The notes: generated by a model from the letters alone, not told the origin. DNA of 64,000 bases from Monodelphis domestica (GCF_027887165.1 NC_077235.1:54068882-54132881); one strand, 5' to 3'; counted from the first letter of the stretch, positions 32,680 to 43,778 are shown. Numbers and translations: made by a program.

Positions 32680-32830
32680 CTTCCTTCTCCAACTCTGAAT
32701 CAGCTACATTGACTTACTTGGAATGCCTTAAACACATGCATTTAAAACATTCTATCTCCTATCTGTTTCTTCATGCTGGCTGTTCCCTCTGCTTGGAATG
32801 CTCTCCCTTGAGGGTGGCTCTACATCGCAT
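32680..32830 (+). mobile_element. L2 LINE fragment near the 3' end
   Basis: CTGGCTGTTCCCTCTGCTTG followed by GAATGCTCTCCCTTGAGG is a typical late-L2 segment; the same part recurs at 55.9 kb. Confidence 0.65.
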
Positions 32831-33049
32831 GGCCTGTTGAGAGGAAATTTAATCTGAAGAATTAAAAAGTTTTAGACTTGAGTTTAAGTTTACCTGTATA
32901 AAATTGGATAATGTATGGCTAGAAGGTAGTTTGTTTAAAGATGATCTGGGGGTCTTAGTGGACTGCAAGCTCGATTTGAGTCAGCAGTATGAAGTGGTGG
33001 CTCCAAAAGCCAATGTTTTTAATGCTACCTTAAGAATATCATGGGAGAC

Positions 33050-33337
33050 TTATAACGAAGGCTGCTCTCCACCTCCAGAGAAAGGACTGTTGGAGTCAGA
33101 ATGCAGCTCAAAGCACAGGATTTTTCATTTAAGTTTATTTGGAGTTTGGGTTTTATAAGATTATTCTCTTAAAAATTGAATAATCTGGAGCTATGTTTTG
33201 CGTGGTAATACATGTATGACCCAAATCAGAGTGCTTGCCAACTCCCTTAGCAGGGAAGGAGACAATTTGGATCATATAACTTGGGAAAAATTACAAGGTA
33301 ATTTGTTATTACACATGTTTGGTAAACTAAAATATAG
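33050..33337 (+). mobile_element. L1/HAL1-like 3' UTR inserted in L3
   Basis: TGCTCTCCACCTCCAGAGAA, then GTTTTGCGTGGTAATACATG and GGAGACAATTTGGATCATAT, resembles a marsupial L1 3'-UTR type. It ends in an A-rich part that runs into (GGAA)n, consistent with a polyA-derived microsatellite. Strand and family are inferred. Confidence 0.5.
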
Positions 33338-33377
33338 GGAAGGAAGGAAGGAAGGAAGGAAGGAAGGAAGGAAGGAA
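33338..33377. repeat. (GGAA)n microsatellite
   Basis: About ten GGAA units at the end of the inserted LINE tail. Confidence 0.95.
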
Positions 33378-33754
33378 ATCACCACGTCCAGTGCCACAGA
33401 GGTCTATCACCTGATCTATCCCAATATACTCTTTCCTGGTTGGACTGCCCCAAGGGTCCTTGGTTCACGTTTAGGTTCCACATTGTGTGAGACGCCAAGG
33501 ACCATTTTATTTGGATTGATGTTGACAAGTTAGAGTAGACCCAGAAGAGGGCGGCCAGGACAATGAGAGGACTAGACTATGCCTTGTGAGGATTGGTTAG
33601 AGAAACCAGGAATGTTTGGCCCTGAAAAGAGAAGAACCAAGGGCTGGGGTGGGGGTAGTGACATGAGATCTGTCTACAAGCATCTGAAAAGATTGCATGA
33701 GAAAGAGTTGTTCTTCTTGGCTCCATTTCATCTTCATGTGAGCTTCAAATTAAG

Positions 33755-33955
33755 GGAGGCGTTGTTACACAATGGAAAGCACATTGGTTCTGGAGTCAGA
33801 GAACCTGGGCTTAAATCTGATCTAGAATGCTTTCCAACTAGGTGACCTTGTATAAGTCCCTTTCCCTCCCTTGGTCTCAATTTCCTTCTCTGTTGAATGA
33901 GGGGGCTGGACTAGAGGGCCTCCGGAGGTCCTTTCTGGCCCTAGATCTATGAGCC
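33755..33955 (+). repeat. MIR-type SINE
   Basis: ACATTGGTTCTGGAGTCAGA head; GTGACCTTGTATAAGTCCCT body; tail TTTCTGGCCCTAGATCTATG. Confidence 0.78.
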
Positions 33956-34419
33956 TTCCTAGCGATTAGGATAGTTCTCAAGTTGAATAGATTCCTTTGA
34001 GAGAGAGAAGGTTCACTTCATTGAAGTGACTACTTGGGGGAAATTCCCATCCAGGTTCATTTGGAATAAATGATCCCTGAGCATCTTTCCTACTGTGAGA
34101 TGTTAGGATTATATGAGTAATGATGAATATTTGGAAAACATCTAAGCTGTGAGAGCAAAAAAAAAGTTTTATAGAAGCTTTTTCTTAAAAAATTCCTACC
34201 CCCTCCCAATGACTTACCCACTACTCCTACAAAACCTCCTCTCACACCCCAATAACAAAGAAATAGACTTAATCCCATCCAATCCACACAACTGGTTAGG
34301 ACATACAATGTATGCCTCATTCAGCACCCAAAGACCACCACCTTTCTTTTGAGAGAGAGCAATTACAGTTGAACAGATCCTCCTGTCACTTGCCCCAGTT
34401 GAAGATGGCATCCTGTGTT
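33956..34419. other. Unassigned interval
   Basis: No convincing repeat. 34020-34140 has AT-rich text and an A run at 34158. Nothing coding is recognised. Confidence 0.25.
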
Positions 34420-34505
34420 GGCTGGACTGTAAGGCCCGTTTCCTATCTCTTCAGCATCCTTCTAGAGTTCCTGGGACAAGCTCAGCACCAAATAAATGCT
34501 TGCTA
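34420..34505 (+). mobile_element. L2 LINE 3' end
   Basis: CAGCACCAAATAAATGCTTG closes a segment with the layout of the L2 3' end. Short and worn. Confidence 0.5.
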
Positions 34506-34699
34506 GGCCAACTGAGCTAGAAGTAAATGCAGAAGGGTTTCAAATGGCCAGAAATGTTAGTAAATAAGGCAGCAGCGCCTTCCCTGGGAGAAGCAAGTGA
34601 GGGACATGAAGAATAGTCTCCTTTTTAAGGCTATTATGAACATATCCTCCTCATGAGTGGCCTGCCTCACTGCTCTATAAAACCTGCTATAACTGCTGT
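34506..34699. other. Unassigned, repeat-free
   Basis: Continuous with the following repeat-free block; no motif named. Confidence 0.25.
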
Positions 34700-35640
34700 T
34701 TTATGACTTACACCTGGTCATAACCCAGAGGATTGATTGGGTCGCCCATCCTACAAGGAAGGCAGTCAGAGCTTCCAAATATACAACTTCCCAATAGATT
34801 TTCAGGAGGCGAGCCAGAACGCCGGCTCCGTGATTCATGCTGGCAAATGTGGGCAGCGCCCAAGTCTGTAAATAACACGGCCATTTGCTGGAGCTCGTAC
34901 CCAGGCCCTTTCCGGGTATGCCATGTCCTCATTAGGCCTCACAATGAGTTATAGGATGGAGTGGTGTCTCTCCCACTAATTGTTTTCAGTTAAAATCTCA
35001 TGGGATAAATAATCTCTCGTCTTCTCATCTGTACTCTCCTCTTCATTCCTCCCCACTCCCCGAATGTGCCCCCCCACCCTGGAATCAGGAAGTTTATGTT
35101 AATTTTACCCAATATTTACAAGACAGGCATAAGCCAGTGACAGCTTTATAGGGCCAATAAACCAGGTTTTTAGAAACAAGATGCTCTAGCCTTCTCTTGA
35201 CTCTGAAATCCAATGCGAAGAAATGCTTTCTGGTGCGGGGGAATGGTAAATGCTGATTTGTCGCAGGGCGCTGGAAATGTGAGAGGAAAGACCGACTTCC
35301 ATATGTCTCCATGGCATTTGAGGAGAAATAAAATCAAAGCCCATTAATGTAGCTCGATCTTGGGTTCCAGCTAATATCGTCAGTAATTCACCCTGGCTGA
35401 CAGTCTCCAAGAGAAATCATAACACTGGGGGGCTGGCCAAAATATAATCCCATAAAATAATCACCTACAGGACCTCAGAACGGATCTTCCACACATCAGT
35501 TTGATCTAGCCAATGGGACTCCTTGCCAGTTAAATGCTGAATTTAATTTTGTACATCACATTTCTTTGGAAAGATTTAGTGCTTTAATTATATTTTTATG
35601 TGTCAGCAACCTGTAAACGTAAATCTTCTTTTTGTTTTTC
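34700..35640. other. Long repeat-free block, best candidate conserved non-coding element
   Basis: About 940 bases with no LINE, SINE, LTR or microsatellite text, the longest such run in the window. CpGs persist (GCCGGCTCC, GATTTGTCGCAGGGCG). Homeobox-, Hox- or Fox-type AT cores are many: TTTATAGGGCCAATAAACC, GCCCATTAATGTAGC, GTGCTTTAATTATATTTT. Both strands lack a frame with a recognisable domain. Enhancer function is a guess from these features. Confidence 0.35.
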
Positions 35641-36019
35641 TTTCTCTTTAAGGACCTGGTAGGAAAAAAATCATCATAAGAAGACTAAGCCAAGTGCTGT
35701 ATGGGATTCTTCAGGTCACGTCTCTGATGGAGGGAAGGATGGATCTCTGGTGTTTGTGACTGAAGACACTCTTTGGTTGTGTTGCCACTCTGTTGAAACA
35801 ACCTGGTGAACTGTAGCTAACCCATTCTGGCACCTAGCAATTGGGTCTCTATGGCTTCCTATGATTTGTTTGATTGATTTTCCCTGCAAATCGAATGAAT
35901 TGTTCAGTGTTGCTCAGATGTTCTGGGCTGTGCCCGTCACTGACTACCATCTATTTCCTTTTGGGTTTAGATTGTGTTTTCTTGCTTTAGGGAACTCCCT
36001 GTAGCAAAACTTCCTCTAG
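35641..36019. other. Unassigned interval
   Basis: No repeat motif; mixed composition; nothing coding recognised. Confidence 0.25.
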
Positions 36020-36145
36020 CAATGAAGATCATCCAGTTGTAGCAAGTTGCTTGAGGCTTTGGAGGTTAACTCAGCTCAGGATCATAAAGCTAGTAAGGTC
36101 AGGGTCAGAATTAGATCCCAGGTCTTTTCTATGTGGTATTAACTC
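36020..36145 (-). repeat. MIR-type SINE, antisense
   Basis: GGATCATAAAGCTAGTAAGG and AGATCCCAGGTCTTTTCTAT: antisense body and head. Confidence 0.6.
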
Positions 36146-36549
36146 TACTAGGGTGCCATATTGGGAGAGGGAAAAAATTAACCAGGGCATTCATCAGGAG
36201 CCAATTTATTAACTTATGCGGAGAAGATTCATCTTTCGCGTTCTTTAAATAAGATGCTTTCCCTTCATTAAAACCATCCAAGTCAGTAAATGAAAAGGTA
36301 TTTGGGGTTCCACAGTTACCCAAATGCTGCTCTGATCCAGCTGTAGTGCCACTTTCTCCACCACCCTTGGAATCATAAGATAGAATCACACTTTACATAA
36401 AGGGAGCCCTGTACCGCGAATTTTCTCATTGTTTTTCCTCTGCTGTTGGAAGGGAAGGGGCCAGGACAGTGTCTTGGAAAGAGGCTTGGCATTGTCATCA
36501 TAGGACTTGATGGTGCCATTTATTAGGTCTGTATGTTTATTTATGCATG
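36146..36549. other. Unassigned interval
   Basis: No repeat recognised. A minus-strand frame (36389 to 36129) has no identifiable domain. Confidence 0.25.
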
Positions 36550-36700
36550 TGTATGTACTTGGGCAAATTAAAAATTCTTTAAGCTTCAGTTTCTTTATTG
36601 GTTAAATAGTAAAAACAATTTATTCTTGGTATTGTAAGGAATATTCTTTGTAAATCTTAAAGAGCTTTAGAAATGTGATTTACTGCGGTTGTATAAAGCT
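36550..36700 (+). repeat. MIR 3' part
   Basis: TTGGGCAAATTAAAAATTCT, CTTCAGTTTCTTTATTGG and TCTTAAAGAGCTTTAGAAAT. Confidence 0.5.
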
Positions 36701-36764
36701 AGTCAGGTTGTCTCACTTAATGCGTTAGAGAAAACTGCCTCTTGCATTGAATTAAACTGAGTTT

Positions 36765-37600
36765 TGTAAAGATAATTTTAGGGTTGTGACTTAAAATTTA
36801 GAGTTAATTTCTCACTGGGGAAAATTCCAAATAAAATACCCAAGTCAGTCTGGAAATTTATGGTAATTTAATTAATATAGAGGGAGGAAATTTAAGGAGA
36901 AGGAGGGAAGAGGATATAGAATTCTCCTGCTTGGCCTGTGCCAAGGAGAGTTTTTAAATCCCCGCCTCTAGGTCTCTGAAGAAGATTAGAGGCTTCTAAT
37001 GGGATAAAGTTGGAAAAGTAAAGGAGGGAAACTCAGCCAGAAACTCACCACCGAACCGGACAATAGCTCATAGCCATGCTAAAATGCCGAAAGGCCAGCA
37101 TGCTGCTATCAGTCAATTCTCTGCCACAAAGGGTGCTAGAGAGAGGAAGTGATCCAAATATATAGATCTTTCACCCTTGTGTCTCCTCCTCTAAATTTTC
37201 ATATCTACCAATCACATCAAAAGACTTTTCTCCAGGACTGTCCATACTTTTAGTTCTCATCTTCTTTTGATTAGATTATATCGTTAGAGTTACTTAACAC
37301 TTCTTTGTTAAGTTCACCTTTTGTTAGTTACTTGACCTTTTGTGATTAATGTAACCTTTAGAGTTACTTAACATCTTTTTGTATTAAGATCTTAAAATAG
37401 GCTTAACTTAAAGTTCTAGCTTCACCATAAGGTAAGAGTTAAGTACCTTCATTGTTCAATCAGGAGATTACAACTTTATCTTCCCCTAAAGTATGTCTAA
37501 GTAGGGTGGAGTAATTTAAGGTTCCCAAGACATTCCTGATTTTGTTAAACTAAGTATCTTCATTGTTACAATCAGGAATTAGCTAAATCCAATCTTCACA
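36765..37600 (-). mobile_element. Solo LTR, antisense, same ERV family as the 17.2-kb LTR
   Basis: 836 bases bounded by TGTAAAG (left) and CTTCACA (right), i.e. TG...CA with near-perfect inverted ends. The flanking duplication GTTT is perfect (36761-36764 and 37601-37604); 4 bases is usual for class I (ERV1/gamma-like) elements. A TATATAG box lies near 37159. It is about 100 bases longer than the 17161 copy, with an extra U3 block between shared ends. No internal region remains. The intact duplication suggests it is younger or better preserved than the other copy. Confidence 0.82.
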
Positions 37601-37604
37601 GTTT

Positions 37605-37695
37605 ATGTATCTGAGTTTTGGTTTCCTTTTCTGTGACCTGAAGAGGTTGGACTAGATGGTCTCTGGGAACGCCTCCAATATAAAAATCCCGTTAT
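37605..37695 (+). repeat. MIR-related SINE tail
   Basis: TTGGTTTCCTTTTCTGTGAC and GGTTGGACTAGATGGTCTCT. It abuts the LTR duplication. Confidence 0.55.
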
Positions 37696-37849
37696 CCTAT
37701 GAAGAGAAGTGTCACTGAGTTTTGGGACTTGGGGACTAGAACTCAGGAGCTTGGGAGGGTTAGGTACCCATTTATCATTGGGTAAAACCCAATCAGGGTC
37801 ACCAGGTCATAGGTAGTGAATTGTAAGAGACCTAAGAGATCATCCATTC

Positions 37850-38124
37850 CAGTGAAGGTGAACCTATTAGAGACTGATTGTCATGGCACACCCTAAGACC
37901 TCAAATCCCCCCACCCCGCCTTACCCTAGATAGAGGAGAGAGGAAGGTCTTCCCCATTGGGCTGCTGGACAGAGAGGAAAGTGAAGTGAAAAAATTTCCT
38001 CTGATGCATGGAGAGGAGGAAGGGAGCAGCTAGGCACAAGTTCCTCTGCCTTTCTAGTAATAAACTCTGGCAGGTAATGGTGCATATACCCTCTTTGGCA
38101 TGCATGCCATAGGTTTGTGACTAT
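37850..38124. mobile_element. hAT (OposCharlie-like) non-autonomous DNA transposon
   Basis: Starts CAGTGAAGGTGAACCTATTA and closes with CCATAGGTTTGTGACTATG, roughly the reverse complement of its start. A related copy in the other direction is at 59318-59533. The interior has no transposase. It appears inserted in an antisense MIR tail (37800-37849, resuming at GATCTAGCCCAACATCTAG). The OposCharlie name is from memory. Confidence 0.58.
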
Positions 38125-38312
38125 GGATCTAGCCCAACATCTAGCTTTCCACTATTTACTGGAGGAAGCTGGTGCACTGAATTTAGATATGAGTAGAATT
38201 GAATTCCCATTGAGAGGGGATTTCTGCAAAATGGGTTCAGGTGGTCTTCAAAACCTTTGGAGAGATGAGAAAAAGATTGACTCATGGGATTTTGTGGAAC
38301 CAGTAAGATAGA

Positions 38313-38480
38313 GTTAAAATGTCATTAGACTTGGAATCAGGAGACTTGAGTTTGAGTCTTCAGTCACAAACTTTGTTACCCTGAGTAAGTCATTGTCCTT
38401 CTAAAAGCTTCAATTTCCCCAAAAAAGGAGATAGTGCCTATATTACTGACCTCACAGGTTTGTGGTCAAATTGAAACTTC
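38313..38480 (+). repeat. MIR-type SINE
   Basis: ATTAGACTTGGAATCAGGAG, TTGTTACCCTGAGTAAGTCA and TTACTGACCTCACAGGTTTG. Confidence 0.72.
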
Positions 38481-38779
38481 ACCAAATCCTAGGTCATCTA
38501 CAAGTTGCCTCTACTGTATCTTTTCTGCCTACTTTCCACTTTTGTCCTTTATACAGGGTTGTTCTATGCCCATTATACATACAAATTTATGCAAAACCCA
38601 TTTACTCTTTAGCCACATTTGGGGAAAAAAAGAAAAAGAAAGAAAATAATTTAATTCTATATTCTGGGTGTACCAGTTTTCTATCCAGAGGTGGATAACA
38701 TTTTTCATCATGAGACCCTTGGTTTAGTGAACTTCCAATGCAGTATTGGGCATGATGCCAATCTGTGTTGGTATCCGAA
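38481..38779. other. Probable worn L2, otherwise unassigned
   Basis: The pyrimidine-rich text leads toward the L2 3' end that follows, but no diagnostic word is clear. Confidence 0.25.
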
Positions 38780-38895
38780 CTCTTTACCAGATGGTGAACT
38801 CCATGACAGCAGGGCTATGCTCTGCATTTCTTCCCATCACAATGTTTTGCATGCATCATTGTTTAATATTTGTTGGAAAAAATGAATGAATCTTA
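38780..38895 (+). mobile_element. L2 LINE 3' end
   Basis: GATGGTGAACTCCATGACAG followed by CAGGGCTATGCTCTGCATTT and AATATTTGTTGGAAAAAATG, the L2 3' terminus. Confidence 0.75.
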
Positions 38896-38935
38896 AAGAA
38901 CTAAATTATTCTTCTATTGTTATTCTACCTCCCCC

Positions 38936-38975
38936 ACAAAAAATCTTCACCTTCTATCTTAGAATCAACACTAAG
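38936..38975 (-). repeat. SINE1 tail stub, antisense
   Basis: CACCTTCTATCTTAGAATCA, then ACACTAAGT, is the last 40 bases of a SINE1. The rest is absent and L1 5' sequence begins at once. Confidence 0.7.
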
Positions 38976-39667
38976 TGGAGGCGGAGTCAAGATGGCGGCC
39001 TAGAAGGAGCAGAAGTTCAGACCTCTGAATACCCTTCCTAACCAATCACAAACTGAATGCTCCCAGGGGACTTAAAATCAAACTCAACAACAAGACAGAA
39101 CCAAGGAACCCTCCTGCTGGACTTAATTCAAAAGGTATGCCCCCCAAAAGCAGGAATCTGAGAACACTTAGGTTTTAGAGGAAGACAGAAGGAAGGTCCC
39201 AGGACCCATCCCCCCTCCCACCCAGAGTGCTGAGATTCCAGCGGCAGTGGGAACTTCTGGGTGGGCAAAGGTGCTGGTCTGAAGGGCATACCTTGAGAGC
39301 AGGGCTGGCCAAGTTCAGAGCATCCAACACAGATGGCGGGAAAGGAGCTATAGAGGGAGCATAGACCTGGCAGCCTGGCCAGAGCTGTGGAGATCCTCCA
39401 TATTTGCTCCAGCCTTCCAGGAAATTTTGGACTCAGAGCACATCCAGCCCAACTAAGCTGAACTTAATCCCATCAAAAGTCTCCAGAACTCAGGGAAGCC
39501 CAGGCTCCACACCCATCCTCATTGACTGCTGGTCTTTAATCCAATCAAAAGCCTCCAGAGGACAGGGAAGCTCAAACCCCAACAACCCACCCACCAGAGA
39601 CTACAACGAGAGATCTCCTGTTAAAGCTCCAAGAGGGGAGACTGACAGAAGCCCCCAAAACAAAAAA

Positions 39668-40790
39668 ATGAGAGGAGCAAGAGCACAGAAAAATATGGGG
39701 AGTAAAGAAGGGGTGAATTTGAGCAAACAACAGAAAAAGAAGAAAGAAACTACAATAGACAGCTTCTACTCAGCAAACGGAACAGAAGGGGAGAGATCAG
39801 CAAAGGATAAATCAGAAATCCCAGCAAATTAGATACAGGCTGTGGAAGAACTCAAAACACAATTAAGAGAGGCTGAAGACAATTGGGAGAAGAACTTAAA
39901 AATTAAGATAAGTCATCTGGAAACAGAGGCACTTGAACTAAAATGAGAAAATAGTGTCTTGAAAGCCAAAATCAACCAGCTGGAAAATGAGGCAAAGGAG
40001 ATGAAAGATGAGACAAAGGAGATGAAAGACGAGGTAAAGAGGATGAAAGATGACCTTCAAAGAAAATCAGACCAGAAGGAAAAGGATGACCAAAAAGTCA
40101 GGAATGAAATCCTGTCTTTAAGAACCAGACTACAACAACTGGAATTAAGTGATCTCACAAGGCAGCAGGACACTATAAAACAAATGAAAAGAATGCAAAA
40201 ATTGAGGCAAATATGAAGCATCTCATTCACAAAACAGACGATTTAGAAGATTGTTCAAGAAGAGACAATTTAAGAATATTGGTCTACCAGAAGACCACGA
40301 CAAAAGAAAAAGCCTGGACATAATACTACAGGAAATTATTCAGGAAAATGGTCCCAATATCCTAGAACAAGAGAGGAAAGTGGAGATTGAAAAAATCCAC
40401 AGATCACCTCCTATATTTAATCCCCAACTGACAACACCAAGAAATGTTATAGCCAAATTCAAAAACTATCAGACCAAAGAAAAGATATTACAAGATGCCA
40501 AGAGGAAGCCATTCAGATACCACAAAAACACAGTGAGGATAACACAGGATCTGGCTGCATCTGCACTGAAGGACTGAAAGGCATGGAATATGATATTCCA
40601 GAAAGCAAGGGAACTAGGTCTACAACCAAGAATCAAATACCCATCAAAACTGACTATATTCTTACAGGGGAAAGTATGGTCATTCAACACAATAGAAGAA
40701 TTCCAAGCATTCATAAAGAAAAGACCAAACCTGAACAGAAAATTTGATGTCCAAGCAGAGAACTCAAGAGAATCATCAAAAGGTAATTAA
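39668..40790 (+). pseudogene. L1 ORF1 remnant
   Basis: ORF1p is the trimeric RNA-binding chaperone of L1. Start ATG at 39668 (MRGARAQKNMGSKEG). The coiled coil covers LKTQLREAEDNWEKNLKIKI through KEMKDEVKRMKDDLQRKSDQ (heptads, 39832-40200). The RRM/C-terminal domain spans about 40250-40790, with TPRNVIAKFKNYQTKEKIL and KRKPFRYHKNTVRITQDLAA. Breaks are a TAG at 39830, a TGA at 39943, a frameshift near 40200 and a TGA at 40575. It ends SRESSKGN, as does the antisense partner. Confidence 0.92.
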
Positions 40791-41518
40791 AAAAGAGGGG
40801 AAAAAGAAAAACAAAACAAAACAACAAAAATAAATTTGTTTTAAAAGACTCAATAAGTTAAAATGATATGTTTCCCTATAAGAAAAGAGGTCATTGGTAA
40901 CTGTTAAAAACTGTTGCTATCACCTGGGCAGCTAGAAGAATTATACTTAGTGGGAAAAGTGACAAACTGTATAGGATGAAAGGACAAGACATAAATTGGT
41001 ATATAGATATATGCATGCATAAATACATATACATGTGTGTATATATATACACAACCAGAGCAAAAAAAAGAGGGTAATACTAAAAGAAATGGGAAAAGAA
41101 ACAAATGGGGGTAAATTTATATGTCACAAGAAACTCATGGTGGGAGGGGGGAGAACATTGATACACTGGAAGGGTAAAGAGTTTGGAGATAGGAAATACT
41201 CAACTCTTACATGCTTTGAAACTGACCCAAAGAGGGAAGAACAATGCAATCCATTGGGGCAGAGAATAGATTTGTGCCATATAGAGGAGTAGAAGGGTAA
41301 CAAACGGACTGGTGGGGAGGGAAGCAATACAAGGGAGGGAGAGGGTAGGGGGCAATTTTAAAAAGACTACAGGGGAAAATAAGGGGGGAATAAGAAGGGA
41401 GGGGGTAGAAAGGGAAGTAAAATAAGGGTGGGAATTAGGGGGACTGATTATAAACAAACATTGGTGTAGAAGGAAATAGTGAAAGAAGAAAAGGCAGGAC
41501 CAGGAGTAGAAATCAAAA
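40791..41518 (+). other. L1 inter-ORF region, about 730 bases
   Basis: Lies between the ORF1 stop and the ORF2 ATG. It contains an A-rich start, a TATATG/CATG microsatellite-like part (about 41000-41055) and purine-rich GGGAGGG text at 41290-41450. The same order of parts is in the antisense L1 (43052-43778). Confidence 0.8.
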
Positions 41519-41998
41519 TGCTGGGAAATACACAGCTAGTAATCATAACTCTGAATGTGAATGGAATGAACTCACCCATAAAATGCAAGTGAATATCAGA
41601 TTGTATTAGAATCCAAAACCCCACCGTATGCTGTCTAAAAGAAACACACATGAGGAAGGTAGATATGCATAGGGTGAAAGTAAGAGGGTGGAGCCAAATC
41701 CACTGGGCATCAACTGATAAAAAGAAGGAAGGAGTCGCAATCCTGATATCTGGCAAAGCCAAAGTAAAAATAAATCTAGTTAAAAGAGATAGGGAAGGTA
41801 ATTACAAACTGATAAAAGGCAGTATAGACAATGAGGAAATATCTGTACTCAATATGTATGCACCAAATGGCATAGCATCGAAATTTCTAAAGGAGAAACT
41901 AGTGGAGCTCAAGGATGAAATAGATAGAAAAACTATACTAGTGGGAGATCTGAACCTTCCTCTATCCGAACTAGATAAATCAAACCAAAAAAAATAAA
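41519..41998 (+). pseudogene. L1 ORF2 endonuclease, 5' third
   Basis: Apurinic-type endonuclease domain that nicks target DNA. MLGNTQLVIITLNVNGMNS at the start, then a TGA after PIKCK, CCLKETHM (catalytic Glu kept; Gln of the usual LQETH is Lys) and ILVGDLN (active-site Asp/Asn) near the end. It stops at LDKSNQKK, before the SDH motif. Confidence 0.9.
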
Positions 41999-42002
41999 TA
42001 AG

Positions 42003-43051
42003 ACTTTCAATTTTATTAATTTCTCCCTTAATTTTTAGGATTTCTAGTTTGGTTTTCTGCTGGGGGTTTTTAATTTGGTCACTTTCGAGTTTTTTTATTT
42101 GCATTTCCAATTGATTGATCTCTGCTCTCCCTAGTTTGTTAATATATGCACTCAGGGATATGAATTTACCTCTGATTACCGCTTTGGCTGCATCCCAAAA
42201 GGTTTGAAAGGATGTCTCGCCATTGTCATTTTCCTCGATGAAATTATTAATTGTTTCTATGATTTCTTCTCTAACTAAACGATTTTGGAGTATCATATTG
42301 TTTAGTTTCCAATTAGTTTTTGATTTGGTTTTCCATGTACCATTACTGATCGTTATTTTTATTGCCTTGTGGTCTGAAAAGGCTGCATTTATTATTTCTG
42401 CTTTTCTGCATTTGTGTGCCATGTTTCTGTGACCTAATGTATGGTCAATCTTTGTGAATGTGCCATGTGGTGCTGAGAAGAAGGTGTATTCCTTTTTATC
42501 CCTATTTATTTTTCTCCATATGTCTATTAATTCTAGTTTTTCTAAGATTTCATTCACTTCTTTTACCTCTTTCTTATTTATTTTTTGATTTGATTTATCT
42601 AAATTTGATAATGGTTGGTTCAAGTCTCCCACTAATATGGTTTTATTGTCTATTTCTTCCTTCAATTCTCCTAGTTTCTCCATTAGAAATTTGGGTGCTA
42701 TATTATTTGGTGCATATATGTTGATTAGTGATATTTCCTCATTATCTAAAGTCCCTTTTAACAAAATATAATTACCCTATCCCTTTTGATCAGGTCTATT
42801 TTTGCTTTGGCTTTATTAGATATCATGATTGCCACTCCTGCCTTCTTTCTGTCAGTTGAGGCCCAGAAAGTCTTACTCCATCCTTTCATTCTGACCTTGT
42901 GGGTGTCTACCCACCTCATGTGTGTTTCTTGAAGACAACATATGGTAGGGTTTTGGATTCTAATCCATTCTGCTATTAGTCTACATTTTACGGGTGAGTT
43001 CATCCTATTCATGTTCAAAGTTATGACTGTCACTTGTGGACTCCCTGGCAT
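42003..43051 (-). pseudogene. L1 ORF2 endonuclease and start of the linker, antisense
   Basis: MPGSPQVTVITLNMNRMNS start at 43051, CCLQETHMRWVDTHKV (catalytic Glu), frameshift near 42765, then ILVGDLNQPLSNLDKSNQK, the TFFSAPHGTFTKIDHTLGH segment and FSDHKAIKI (catalytic His). All endonuclease motifs are therefore present, split by one frameshift. Coding continues to EINKIESL at about 42005, where it meets the other L1. Confidence 0.92.
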
Positions 43052-43508
43052 TTTGATATCCTTCCCTAATTCTAACCTTTCTTCTTCAGCTCTACCTTTT
43101 AGTCCAGTGATTTACTTTATATTAGTCCCCCTTGTACTTCCCTTTCTACCCCCTCCCTTCTTATTCCCTCCCTTATTTTCCCCTGTAGTCTTTTTAAAAT
43201 TTCCCCCCCACCCTCTCCCTCCCTTGTACTGCTTCCCTCCCCACCAGTCTGTTTTTTACCCTTCTACTCCCCTATAGGGCGCAAATCTATTCTCTTCCCC
43301 AATGGATTGGATTGTTCTTTCCTCTTTGGGTCAGTTTCAAAGTATGTAAGAGTTGAGTATTTCTTATCTCCAACCTCTTTACCCTTCCAGTGTATCAATG
43401 TTCTCCCCCCTCCCACCATGAGCTTCTTTGTGACATATAAATTTACCCCCATTTGTTTCTTTTCCCATTTCTTTTGGTCATATCCTCTTTTCTTTTTTAG
43501 CTTTAGTC

Positions 43509-43510
<2 letters not shown>

Positions 43511-43540
<30 letters not shown>
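43511..43540. repeat. (TA)n in the L1 inter-ORF region
   Basis: Fifteen TA units. The corresponding place in the plus-strand L1 (41037-41050) has only a short TATATATA, so it expanded after the copies diverged. Confidence 0.95.
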
Positions 43541-43548
<8 letters not shown>

Positions 43549-43778
43549 GTATATGTATTTATGCATGCATATATCTATATACCTATTTATGTCTTGTCCT
43601 TTCATCCTATACAATTTGTCACTGTTCCCTCTGAGTGTAGTTCTTCTAGCTGCTCAGGTGATAGCAACAGTTTTTAAGAGTTGCCAATGACCTCTTTTCT
43701 TATAGGGATACATATCATTTTAACTTATTGAGTCTCTTAAAAAATTTTTGTTGTTGTTGTTGTTTTTTCCCCTCTTTT

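Larger units (their letters stand above)
32905..33755 (+). mobile_element. L3/CR1 LINE, ORF2 C-terminal region, interrupted
   Basis: The plus strand encodes DDLGVLVDCKLDLSQQYEV, the CR1-clade ORF2 motif, at 32953-33009. After an inserted L1-like tail and (GGAA)n, L3 text resumes at 33378 and runs through AGGGCGGCCAGGACAATGAG, GACTAGACTATGCCTTGTGA and GTCTACAAGCATCTGAAAAG. No long frame is intact. Confidence 0.82.
38976..42002 (+). mobile_element. L1 with intact 5' end, truncated in ORF2 (right arm faces another L1)
   Basis: Begins GGAGGCGGAGTCAAGATGGC, the YY1-bearing L1 5' terminus, followed by about 690 bases of 5' UTR, ORF1 (39668-40790), a roughly 730-base inter-ORF region and the first 160 codons of ORF2. 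It stops near 42002, where an antisense L1 starts. There is no 3' UTR or polyA. 3' truncation with a preserved 5' end is the opposite of normal L1 truncation. Confidence 0.93.

Noticed and set aside
32904-33158. 84-codon frame with a convincing peptide (DLGVLVDCKLDLSQQ)
   Set aside because: It is CR1/L3 ORF2, not a host gene.
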